Assembly (NCBI RefSeq): GCF_949987515.2
Contig: NC_082696.1
Coordinates: forward strand, 1,387,501-1,451,500
DNA length: 64,000 bases
From: Delphinus delphis
Taxonomy: Eukaryota; Chordata; Mammalia; Artiodactyla; Delphinidae
Reading direction: 5' to 3'
The stretch's first letter is position 1; the number at the start of each line of letters is the position of its first letter. The position numbers and the translations under genes are program-made. The notes beneath the pieces were generated by a model. That model saw nothing but the letters and a program-made list of their open reading frames with translations, ran no database searches and had not been told where the DNA came from. Positions 34,196 to 44,709 of the stretch are shown here, piece by piece.

Positions 34196-34380
34196 TGAAA
34201 GAACCAAAGCTTTGGGGTTGGGCAGACCAAAGATTGAGCCCTTCTTGTCCTTAGGTTGGTTATTTAAGCAAAACTGAAGGCAGTAATACCTATCTTGTAT
34301 GATTGTTTAGAGGGTTAAATTAGATAATGTATGCAAAGTTCCTAGCGCATGGTCGGTGACCACTAAATGCAGGTTTTCCT
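34196..34380 (+). mobile_element. MIR SINE
   Basis: TTTGGGGTTGGGCAGACC at the head, TTGTCCTTAGGTTGGTTATT in the core, and AGTTCCTAGCGCATGGTCGG then CCACTAAATGCAGG at the 3' end. Confidence 0.8.
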
Positions 34381-35040
34381 TTCTCTCCAAGGAATTTTTT
34401 CTGTCTTGAAAATAATGGACTGAAGCAACTTGCATAAAAACAATTTTTAACATCAGAGCAGCTCGATTCTTCGCTGGAACGTAAGGTTCTCGGGACCAAG
34501 GACTGGATCCCCTTTGTACACATATTCCCGACAGCCTCTCCACCCCCAGGACAGACGGTCCGCAGTGCTGGCTTCACGATGCACATGTCCAGGGACTGGC
34601 CCTGAATGGCCCTTGTTAGGGGTCCGCACCTGGGCACGTGCCCTCTTTCCCCCAGGACCGACTCAGAGCATCACTAAAGCCTCCAGACTAACACCGGACA
34701 ATCCAAGTTCAGGGAACTTTCACTGCATTTGTTGAGCCAGAAACAACTGGACAGGCCCACTGGAAATGCCATCCTTCCCGCAGATGGGAAGATGTCTGTT
34801 CACAGGATCTTCACAGCCCCCTTTGGGGCTTGGGGATGAAGCGTCTGAAAGTCCACAGATTTGAAAGAGGCTCCTGAAGTATGTTTATGGTTTCAGCCAG
34901 AAGCTGGATAGTGTAAGAAGCCAAAAAGTTCCGAGTTACCTGAGGCTCTGGCCACAATGCATCCTCTTGTGTGAGAAATCCCGCTTCTTCTCCTGGACCA
35001 GGCAGCGGGGGACAAGAAGGCCTTTGTCTGCTGCTCCCTT
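34381..35040. other. Unassigned single-copy-like sequence
   Basis: No element or exon was recognised. Confidence 0.4.
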
Positions 35041-35320
35041 AAGAAACCTGGACTCGGGTTTACGTGCGTGTGATGTGCATTATTATATGTAATGTTAATC
35101 ATTATGAGATGGATATTGTATCAATTAAATAACCAATATGTTGTACAGGTATTAATATAACATTAATTAATATATTACAGGATTGTATACAGCCCATTAA
35201 TAATTAATAAAGTACATAGTATATTTGTAGATCATATATTAATGTACTTTATAATTGTTACACTAGGCTAATTAAAGTTATACTAATGGTTAATTAATAG
35301 AGCATTAATGTATCAAACAC
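35041..35320. repeat. AT-rich low-complexity block with inverted repeat
   Basis: Dominated by TTAAT/ATTAAT words. ATAAAGTACAT (35207-35217) and ATGTACTTTAT (35242-35252) form a perfect 11-bp stem with a 24-base loop. No known transposon family was recognised. Confidence 0.6.
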
Positions 35321-36390
35321 AATTTGGCTTCATCTTTTCCATTTGGCAAATCTCTTTATCTGGAACCATTGTACCTCTCAGCAATGTTCAACTCTCCTCC
35401 TTGACTAGATGAGAAATGGCCACACCTTGCCATTTTAAACAACAATTTCAATCTAAAGTATTTATTTTATTGCCAGAGAAGTAAAAGTTTTCGTGTACAT
35501 TTTGCTGCAAAAACACTGCCTCCATGGACCTGGCCCCAAGAAAGATCTATTTATAACGATAGGAAACCTTCTTCCTCATATATAACAAGTATCAATTTTT
35601 GTAACATTCCTGCAGTCACTTTGTAAAAAATAGCTTAGTAAATAGAAAATGTAGTAAAAGACCAGTACTCACAACTTAGTAGTAGTGATTTTTGGGTGAA
35701 CCAAAGTCATCATTTTCGGAATGTGTGGTTTCAAATAAATTGAACTCAGGTGGTAAGCACGTAGACGTTGTCCTCACCTGCGCCTGAAGCCCCTCCTTGT
35801 CCACACACACACAAGCTCCTCCCCTCAGATCTGCCTGGAAGGGCTAGCTGTGCCTGGAAAGGGTCCTGGGCGTGTCTGCCAGGCTCTCACCCTCTGGACA
35901 GGGGGTGGTGGGAGCAAACGCCTTCGCTCTCAGGCCGGTCCAGATCGGAGGAGGGGGGTGTGGGCTCCGGAAAGGAGGCTCCAGGGAGAAAAATGGAATT
36001 GGACTGTTATTTGATATGTCTGAGTCCTTGAGGAGATACTGTTGAAGAATCTGTTGGAACGTTTGGAAGGACTGATTATGAGAGAAGCAGAGAAAATAAG
36101 AAATGGAGAAACCATATTTGCTTTACATGTTAGTATCACGTGGACACGTGCGTGGCCCCATCGGATCCATTTTCAGTCGTACACGTTGCAAAATACGTGC
36201 GTCTCCTAACTGACACGTCTAAAATAATTTGTTAAATTATACACGACACAGTCTAACTGTGATTACGCCCAGCAGAATTCATCTCGTCTTCTGCGCTTTT
36301 TGACCACTTCTCTTTAATCCTATTGACCACATTGTGCATTTTTATATTCTCTGCCAACACTTCTTCTAGATGATAGAGATGGGGTTTATG
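35321..36390. other. Unassigned single-copy-like sequence
   Basis: No element or exon was recognised. A short CA run is near 35801. Confidence 0.4.
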
Positions 36391-36465
36391 TGTATAAACT
36401 AGTTGGCACCTAGCAAAGTGTCTCGCACTTAGTAAGTGCTCAATGCTTAACTTGAATTTGATAAT
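36391..36465 (+). mobile_element. MIR/L2 3'-end fragment
   Basis: GCACCTAGCAAAGTGTCTCG followed by CACTTAGTAAGTGCTCAATG matches the shared 3' terminus of MIR and L2 elements. Confidence 0.6.
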
Positions 36466-38238
36466 TCTGTCTAGAGACCATGCTTGGAAATATTTACTTT
36501 CATGCTAGCGTGTTTATTCGTATCTGCTGTTCCTGTTCTCCGTGGAGGTGACTAGCCCTCTAAGGTCCAGGATGTCTCCCCAGAAGTGTGAAAGGGGGTC
36601 AGGGGAATTGCTTGGAGAAGGCACCCGCGGGGCACAGAGGGGCAGAGACACACTGGACTTCCAAACACTGGTTTGGAAATGCAGACCATTCCGGGAAATG
36701 CAAACGGTTAGCAGGAAGTCCCTGTTGCAACGGTGCTGGAATTAATTTCAGGAGAAGTTGCTATGGAGACACGTGAGTCATGAAACCTTAGAATCAGAGT
36801 AGAAAGTCTGTCTTCCAGGGCACCCTTCCCTTACTTCCCGCCTTTTCCTCCACGTGTTCTCACCTCACCCTGCAATTATTCCGTGCGGGCCCGTCTCCAG
36901 TGGCTGACACAAAACAATACTTCATCAGAGGTTTACTGTTACAGATAAGCATGTAATGTTTTTGGCAACATATCTGAATCGACCTTTCCTGAAAGTTCTA
37001 ATTAATTTTATAAATAGAAAATTACTTATGAGTTTTTACTGAGATGCAGGGCAGAAATGCAGAGCTTGAATTCCAGAAAAAAAAACAGAACTCTAAGAGT
37101 TGTCATGCAATGATGCCAGAAAAGAATGGATTTCCTTGGTCATAACCATGTCATAAATCAAAAGATGCTATTACTCTTGTCTTGGGAAGTCTGGTACTAA
37201 TAGCAGAGATTAAGAGTCTGTGAGTCTGGCCGTGACCGTGACACCATCTTGTTTCCCTACCCCCTTCAAGACACTGTTGTTTTCTGCCAGCATCAGTCTG
37301 TGCTACCATCCTACACCCCATCTATGGGACTAGATTCCTGATTGTGCTCAGCACGACAAAGGATTTGGAGCTGAAACCCGGGTGTATCACTCATACCAGC
37401 TGGCCTCCCTTTCTCATATTATTAACAGAAAGTAAATGATTTCAATCTCAGCTTGTTCATAATTTCATAACTTGCTGACTCCTGGATGTAGATAAAGAAT
37501 AAATACTGTTTTTCTTCTTTAAAACTGCACGACAAAAAAATAAAGAGCTTTCTATTTCGATACACACATGAATCAAAATCACTAGGAATTGGCACAGTTC
37601 ATAAAACGTGCTTCACTGTTTTTCTCTTCTCCAAGGAGAATTGGTATATAAACTGCAAACCTATCTTAAAATGTGTCTACAAATAAAGCTGAAGTGGAAA
37701 CTTGAGTCATTTGGTCAAGTATCTATTCCAAAACAACTGCCGTGTCAGGGAAAGGCGAAGTATAGCTGGTGTTTGCAAAAGTATCTCAATGGGTCACGGA
37801 ACAAGGGGACTCCCACCTTTCTGCCCGATCCCCCCACCCCTGGTTGAATGGGTTTAATTCTTCTCCGAAAAGTCTGACTTCACCCAGCAGGACGTGATGA
37901 CCTTGGGGGAGCAGAAATCGAGCCATTTGCGGCCCCTCCGAAGTCGGTGGTGCTGTCCCAGGGCCTGGGCTCCTGGCAGGTAGTGTTCATTTTCTGGGCT
38001 TCCTGCCTCGTTTCTTAGTCTCTAAGTCTCCGCTCACACTAATATCTTGGATGACTTTTCTCGTCCGTATAGCCTCCTTGTAGCCGTTACTCATATTCAT
38101 CCCAGATATGACTCAACACACCCAGGTGTGGGTCCCCTTCTGATAAACCCATCACGATGTATTTCTCCCCTGTAACTTCTGTTTCCCGTGCCCCACCACC
38201 TCTCAGCTACCCAGTGAACTATCCTTTCTCGAAGCAAG
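36466..38238. other. Unassigned single-copy-like sequence
   Basis: A weak MIR-like piece may lie at 37350-37440 (GATTTGGAGCTGAAACCCGG). No gene is supported. Confidence 0.4.
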
Positions 38239-39310
38239 AATTATTGAAGCACGAGCTGCTTGTACAAGCAGTTCATGCAGCTCAATAACAAAAAAAACAA
38301 ACAACCCAATCCTAAAATGGGCAGAAGACCTAAATAGATACTTCTCCAAAGAAGATATACAGCTTGCCAACAAACACATGAAAGGATGCTCAACATCACT
38401 AATCATTACAGAAATGCAAATCAAAACTACAGTGAGGTTATCACCTCACACCAGTCAGAATGGCCATCATCAAAAGCTCTACAAACAATAAATGCTGGAG
38501 AGGGTGTGGAGAGAAGGGAACACTCTTGCGCTGCTGGTGGGAACGTGAATTGATACAGTCAATATGGAGAATGGTATGGAGGTTCTTAAAAAACTACAGA
38601 TAGAACTACCATACGACCCAGCAATCCCACTACTGGGCATATACCCTGAGAAAACCATAACTCAAAAAGAGTCATGTACCACAATGTTCATTGCAGCTCT
38701 ATTTACAATAGCCAGGACATGGAAGCAACCTAAATGCCCATTGACAGATGAATGGATAAAGAAGATGTGGCACATATATACAATGGAATATTACTCAGCC
38801 ATAAAAAGAAATGAAATTGAATTATTTGTAGTGAGGTGGATGGACCTAGAGTCTGTCATACAGAGTGAAGTAAGTCAGAAAGAGAAACACAAATACCATA
38901 TGCTAACACATATATATGGAATCCAAAAACAAGTGGTTCTGAAGAACCTAGGGGCAGGACAGGAATAAAGACACAGATGTAGAGAATGGACTTGAGGACA
39001 CGGGGAGGGGGAAGGGTAAGCTGGGACTAAGTGAGAGAGTGGCATGGACATATATACACTACCAAACGTAAAGTAGATAGCTAGTGGGAAGCAGCCGCAT
39101 AGCAGAGGGAGATCAGCTAGGTGCTTTGTGACCACCTGGAGGGGTGGGATAGGGAGGGTGGGAGGGAGGGAGACGCAAGAGGGAGGAGATATGGGGACAT
39201 ATGTATATGTATAACTGATTCACTTTGTTATAAAGCAGAAACTAACACACCATTGTAAAGCAATTATACTCCAATATAGATGTTAAAAAGAAAAAAAAAT
39301 TATTGAAGCA
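38239..39310 (+). mobile_element. 5'-truncated L1 with 13-bp target-site duplication
   Basis: AATTATTGAAGCA occurs at 38239-38251 and 39298-39310. The insert of about 1.05 kb begins within ORF2 (CATGCAGCTCAATAAC), covers its C-terminus and the whole 3' UTR, and ends in an A-rich tail. The 3' UTR has a G-rich tract near 39137-39171. Preservation is much better than in the L1M copies, so this is a young, lineage-level insertion. Confidence 0.97.
38564..38968 (+). pseudogene. L1 ORF2 C-terminal fragment
   Basis: The 134-residue open stretch carries the diagnostic ORF2 tail: LPYDPAIPLLGIYP near residue 20, IAALFTIARTWKQPKCP, then KKMWHIYTMEYYSAIKRNE. This is the C-terminal segment after the reverse transcriptase and includes the cysteine-containing region. 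The expected upstream frame is one base off, with the shift lying in the A-run near 38588-38593. Endonuclease and RT domains are missing because of 5' truncation, so it cannot act. Confidence 0.93.
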
Positions 39311-42300
39311 GCATAACAAGGAAACTGTCAAGTCTTGACATTTGCATTTCAAAAGCTGGATCTGCAAAGTAGGCCTCAGAAGAAGAAGAAAAGTCAGAGC
39401 AGTTTTGTTTGCGCCTCTTGGCTCGCTACAGTTCCCAGAGAATATGGGAGAAAAGGAGGGAAACCCAGAGTAAGTAAGAGAACTAAATGCTGACATGCAT
39501 CCCTAAGAAGGGCCCTGGGACCCCAGGCCCAGCCTCTCCTGGTGCCATTTCTGATCAAAGAACCAGAGTCCCGGGTGGATGGAAGAGTCTGGAGACAGAA
39601 CCCCTGAGCTCCCACCGCTGATTCACAGTCACCAAGAGGGACAAAGGTGATGTCCGCGGGGACGCGGTGTGACCAGAGCCTCAGAGTCGGTGGTGGCCCC
39701 GCGCAGAGAGCTTCTGTGAGCTGAGAGCAGGCAGACACACAACGGCTGAGCGGGAGCAGGGCCAGCCCCGCGGTGATGCTCCTGGCCAGGCGGACCTCTC
39801 CGCAGCCTGGCATCCTGTGGGCAGGTGCATCCCGTGCAGATCATGGGCAACCGGCCATAAACTCAGACCTCGTTTCTACTGCCCTGAAACGTGTGTTCGA
39901 AATGAATTAAATTATAAAGGTTAATAAAATTAGGTTTCTTTTGTAACAAATCTGTGGCCTGAGTGTCCTAACCACCAGACTATTCCTGCCAGGAAGGTCA
40001 TACTCTCGTGAGCAGACCCCAAACGTCGCCAAATCCTCTCACCCTGAACCCCTGTGAGGGCTGTTGACTGCCACCCATTCCCCATTTGTGATAGAATCTG
40101 GTCTGGTTTTCAACGTTGGATGTTGATCTGTCCAAACCACAATGTGCTAATTAAACTGAAGGTATTTCAGGTTTACAGCTCCAGTCCCTGCCCTCCCCCA
40201 GACCCAGAAGGGAAATAAGAGTTGGGATTGACACGTGTGCCAATGATTCTGCAAAGTGCGGCCTAGAGAAGCCGAGTCAGGTCTCCTCTTCTGTGTGCCG
40301 GCTGCAGCCCAGCACCGGGGGTGCACGAGGGGGAACAGATGGCCAAGCCCTGAGTGGCGATGCCTCGGTGGGTTCGATCAGCTTTGGCCACCACGTTAGT
40401 AGGAAAAGTGAGTCGTCCCATTCAGATAATGCGTGGTCTTACCCCAACATACCCTCTTCAAGAGGACTCTTAAACAGCAGAATTAACTCCGCAGATGACC
40501 CAGAGATGGCTCCGGACGACATTCTTATCAGAGCCGTTTCCCATAAAGCGGTCAGCGGTGCTGCGGGTAGGACCAGCCCCACCTGTGCCCATCCCTCCGG
40601 CCGCCTGTGCAGCAGTAGCAGAGGTGGGGTGCCGTCCCTCAGCACAGCCTGGCCTTCAGACGCTGGCCCTGTGTTCAACAGTCAGCATATATTTTTTTAG
40701 AAAGAGTTCCAGCCTCTCATTATTGACATACTTAAGATTGTTTGATTCCTAAACCACAGCCCAAATATTTTCTTTTAAAATCTCTGTAAGTATCAAGACC
40801 TAGTCCACAGAAAGCGCAGTGTGTTCTGCCTGCAAACAGTTGCGCTGAAAAATACCTGCCTTGTTTTTGAGAAAAACACTTAAATCATTTCTTGAGGTCC
40901 AGCCGTCGGGGCATTTAGATAGAAAATGCTTTCTGAAGAAGCAGTCCTTGTTAAATGGGTTTTTTCGAAAAATATGGTGCCTTTGCTAGGTATTTAGAAA
41001 TTCCTCCTGCGGTGAAGTTACACGAGCCCTTCCAAACACCATCTCGGGTGAAAATGATTAATTACCCCTAATAGACTCTTCTAGGGCCGTGCTTATTCTG
41101 CCATGTGCAACACAGCAGGAGCCCAGAAATCGCTTCCAAGTCCCCCCAGCTTCTTCCAAGAAAATGGACGAGAAACGCTGGCCGGCACCCAGGTTGGTCC
41201 TCTGCAAGTCACTCCTAGCAATCTGTTTGCTCCAGGAGCCCAGAGAATTCGCAGTCCCGACGTCCACACAGCTCTGCATCTGTCCCTCTCTCGCTTCTGC
41301 CACTGCGCACGTGTCTGACAGAGAAATCAAATTCCGATGGGAGCCCGAGGGCCGTTCAGGGGGCAAGCAGGCGCTGCAGGGCCAGGGTACCTGGGGTCAG
41401 AGATTGGCGGTACCCGGCCCACCGCAGGTGTCCTGCCAGCCAGGAGACACAGATGGGCTCTGTTTGGTGACCTCTGGCCAGGGCTGGCCGTGTGGGTTTG
41501 CACAGACTTTGGCTTGGCAGTCTCTATCACCGGTCCCTAAATCCTCCAGCTCAGCCCCAGCTCTTACGTTTTGCTCTTGGCTTGGGGGAAACTCTCTTTC
41601 TCTGGGTAATTTAAGACCCTGGGGGTGTATGTGGTGTTATTTCTCTCGTTTTGTCACCACATTCAATTTTCTGGGAAAGGCTCATAAACTAAGATGACAG
41701 CAGATCCACATAGAAACTTTAATTCTCTAATTTTACTTTCTGGAGATCCTGTCATTTATTTCACCTTGTTCTAGAACCACAGGCCTGTGTAAGATAGAAC
41801 TCGGGGCGGAAGGACGCTCTGAGACAGACGAGGCTTTCCAGGTGAAACCTAAGCCGTTAAAGGCAGAAATTTCTAGAAGTCTCTCATTGTGTCAATAATC
41901 CGTAAGAACAAGGAAAAGAGAAGCTCTTCTTGGGACAATGTTTTATCTTAAGAAGGAGAAACAGAAATGTTAAGGAAAACAGAAAAGTAAAAAGAATTCT
42001 TACTGCATGAAAAACAAAAAGTCCTAGCTGCTGCTGATTTGGTACCAAAAATTCTACCAAATTTTCCTAACTGCACTGTGTTTTATCAATTTTCCAAGTT
42101 AACAGATGAAGACTTTCATGTTGATCGTAACAAAGGCTGGATGTTTGCTGGAGGAACGGGAGGCTTGTCGGGTGACTCTGGGGTGCTGATGTGAAGTCAC
42201 ATCACTCGGAAGCCTCTTGTGCAGGAGGAGGTCAGGGCTCCCACCAGGGCTGTCTCTCGGGTCATCAGTGATCCCCTGCTTGGTGGGAGGTCTTAATCCT

Positions 42301-42415
42301 ACCTTCCTGGGTCAACCATCTCGGTTCCTCCTGTGATGATCTGAAAATAGTATTTACTGTCATTCCAAAGTTTCTAGGAGAGCCGCACAAAGCAGACCCT
42401 TGAAATGACATTCAG
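39311..42415. other. Unassigned single-copy-like region, no supported gene
   Basis: No repeat was recognised over about 3 kb. CpG-richer patches lie at 39640-39840 and 41330-41420. The longest ORF (41089-41697, 202 codons) and one at 40293-40700 lack recognisable domains and splice context. Confidence 0.45.
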
Positions 42416-42419
42416 AATA

Positions 42420-42505
42420 AGAATCAATTTAAGCAGGATGCCTGGTTCACACTTCTCAGTGTCCCACATGTGATTCCAAAGTACAGCTGGGGTTAAGAAC
42501 TGCAA
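42420..42505 (+). mobile_element. Possible MER5-like hAT fragment
   Basis: CCACATGTGATTCCAAAGTA followed by CAGCTGGGGTTAAGAACTGC resembles the terminal 'gattctaatgcgcagccagggttgagaaccactg' of MER5-type elements. Confidence 0.4.
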
Positions 42506-43215
42506 GTCCCGGGCCTAGTGACTCCAGAGTTACTGGGGGAGAGCAGAAACATGTACACGCACGTGTTTGGCATCAGACACCATGATTCAGACCCACGTTG
42601 TTACTGGTCATGTGGCTCCTGGCAAATCACTAAACAGTCTGACACTGGAAATTAAGTAAAGAGAGAGGAACGAGATTTTCTTCACTGGTTCACTGTGAAT
42701 AGCAAAAAAGTCACAGGTATAAAATGGCTTCCACTGTGTGTGACAAATGTTAGGGGCTGCGGCCTGTGTGGCATCATGGACTGTCCCCGGCTCTGAACCC
42801 GCCTCTGCGGCTGCCCTGTCTTCACTCCTGACCCTGGCCTCCTAGTTGAAACTCTCCTGTGATCCAGGCTGGCGTGAATAATGTTTTAAAAGATATTTCT
42901 CTAAATCATGATTCTGATTAAATGTCTACCCTTTCAGAAAGATTTATATGACATTGTAAGTTAGTGAGTCTTCCACCTGTTTATTTACTTGTGCAATTAG
43001 TATTTACCGAATGTATACATTAGCCGGACAGTGATGTCACAGTAAAGAATAAAACGGAAATAGACAATGAGTGAGTCAACGAACGTGTAAGTAAAACAGT
43101 AACACGTTGATGAATGTGTAGTTGAAAAATTAAACCCAGGCCTGAGAGAAAGGGTGTGAGAAGAGTCTGCCGTGGAGAAGAGGGGAGGGGAGGTCCTCGA
43201 GGAGAAGGAAGACGT
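42506..43215. other. Unassigned sequence
   Basis: A weak MIR-like segment may sit at 42570-42660 (GGTCATGTGGCTCCTGGCAA). Nothing else was recognised. Confidence 0.35.
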
Positions 43216-43629
43216 CCTCCCCGAAGCTGAGGCGTGGAATTCACCCCACAACACAGTGGCTTGAAGCAACATTTATGATCTCACAGCTGCTGGGGGCCGG
43301 GAGTCTCCACGTGGCTGTGCTGAGGCCTCTGGGTCGGGGTTTCTCACAAAGCTCTCATCAAAGCGGAGCCTGGGTCTGAGGTCCCCATGGCATCTGTGGG
43401 TGGGACGGGGTCGGCTCCGACCCCAAGCTCACCCATGTGATCGCCTGAGGATCCTGCTTTGCCAGGACCATTGCCCAGAACCTGCCATCAGTTCCTGGCC
43501 TCTGGGTCTCTCTCAGGACAGGTCCCTAAAGCAGCTGTTTTTATCAGAGGGAGCCAGTCCGCAAAGCTACAGAGAACCAGGATGGAAGTCCTGTGACTTA
43601 TGGCTCTGTCATCTTCACACTCTGTCCAT
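43216..43629 (-). mobile_element. MaLR-type LTR remnant
   Basis: CAACACAGTGGCTTGAAGCA, ATGATCTCACAGCTGCTGG and GGGCCGGGAGTCTCC read like the antisense right end of a MaLR LTR ('cacaaacttagtggcttaaaacaac...tctcacagttctggaggc'). A CCCAAGCTCACCCATGTG segment fits the interior. Exact family and ends are uncertain. Confidence 0.45.
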
Positions 43630-44205
43630 AAAAAGCAGGGCTCCACATAAAAAGAAATGAAACTGAGTTATTTGTAGTGAGGTGGGTGGACCTAGAGTCT
43701 GTCATACAGAGTGAAGTAAGCCAGAAAGAGAAAAACAAATACCGTATGCTAACACATGTATATGGAATTTAAGAAAAAAATGTCATGAAGAACCTAGGGG
43801 TAAGACAGGAATAAAGACACAGACCTACTAGAGAATGGACTTGAGGACATGGGGAGGGGGAAGGGTAAGCTGGGACGAAGTGAGAGAGTGGCATGGACAT
43901 ATAAACACTACCAAACGTAAGGTAGATAGCTAGTGGGAAGCAGCCGCATAGCACAGGAAGATCAGCTCTGTGGTTTGTGACCGCCTGGAGGGGTGGGATA
44001 GGGAGCGTGGGAGGGAGGGAGACGCAAGAGGGAGGAGATATGGGAACATATGTATATGTATAACTGATTCACTTTGTTATAAAGCAGAAACTAACACACC
44101 ATTGTAAAGCAATTATACTCCAATAAACATGTTTTAAAAAAAAGAAAGCAAAAGAAATAAATAAAATAAAATTTATTTTAAAATTAAAAAAAAAGCAGGG
44201 CTCCA
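43630..44205 (+). mobile_element. 5'-truncated L1 3' end with 16-bp target-site duplication
   Basis: AAAAAGCAGGGCTCCA occurs at 43630-43645 and 44190-44205, a perfect duplication. The insert of about 545 bp starts in the last codons of ORF2 and includes the whole 3' UTR with its G-rich tract, then an A-rich tail with AAATAAATAAAATAAAA. It is close in sequence to the L1 at 38.2-39.3 kb and in the same orientation. Confidence 0.97.
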
Positions 44206-44341
44206 GTTTCAACCCACACTCACATGGGCATGAGGCCAGGGGGTGGGGGGATGATTTAACAGGCAAGGAGGCTGAGTGGGGTAGGATGTCAGGGCAGGGA
44301 AGGACGGCAAGTCAGCTCTGACAGTTTCAGAGGGAAACCCT
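44206..44341. other. Unassigned sequence
   Basis: Resumption of the interrupted sequence after the L1. No feature was recognised. Confidence 0.35.
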
Positions 44342-44413
44342 TGCTGCTGGTCATTTGGTGATGATGGATACGGGAATGCTGCTGGTCATTTGGTGATGAT
44401 GGATACGGGAATG
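44342..44413. repeat. Perfect 35-bp tandem duplication
   Basis: CTGCTGGTCATTTGGTGATG plus the next 15 bases occurs twice back to back (44344-44378 and 44379-44413) without mismatch. The preceding TG is also shared. No mobile-element hallmarks flank it. Confidence 0.97.
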
Positions 44414-44483
44414 GAGACTAGGAGAGAATGTCTGACCCTGGAGAAGAGATCATCAATTGAAACCTTCTTTTCCCCTGACAATC

Positions 44484-44709
44484 CTACTTTTTTTTTTTTT
44501 TTTTTGTAGTACGTGAGCCTCTCACCGCTGTGGCCTCTCCCGCCACAGAGCACAGGCGCCGGATGCACAGGCTCAGCGGCCATGGCTCACGGGCCCAGCT
44601 GCTCCGCGGCATGTGGGATCTTCCCGGACCGGGGCACGAACCCATGTCCCCTGAATCGGCAGGCGGACTCTCAACCACTGCGCCACCAGGGAAGCCCTCT
44701 ACTTTTTTT
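44484..44709 (-). mobile_element. CHR-2-like SINE
   Basis: Poly(T) of about 18 at left, then GTAGTACGTGAGCCTCTCAC. The head complement CCACCAGGGAAGCCC ends at 44697. CTACTTTTTTT occurs on both sides, a short target-site duplication merging with the tail. Confidence 0.95.

Noticed and set aside
41089..41697. 202-codon ORF
   Set aside because: No recognisable domain or signal peptide. Overlapping frames on both strands are also open, so it looks like a chance ORF.
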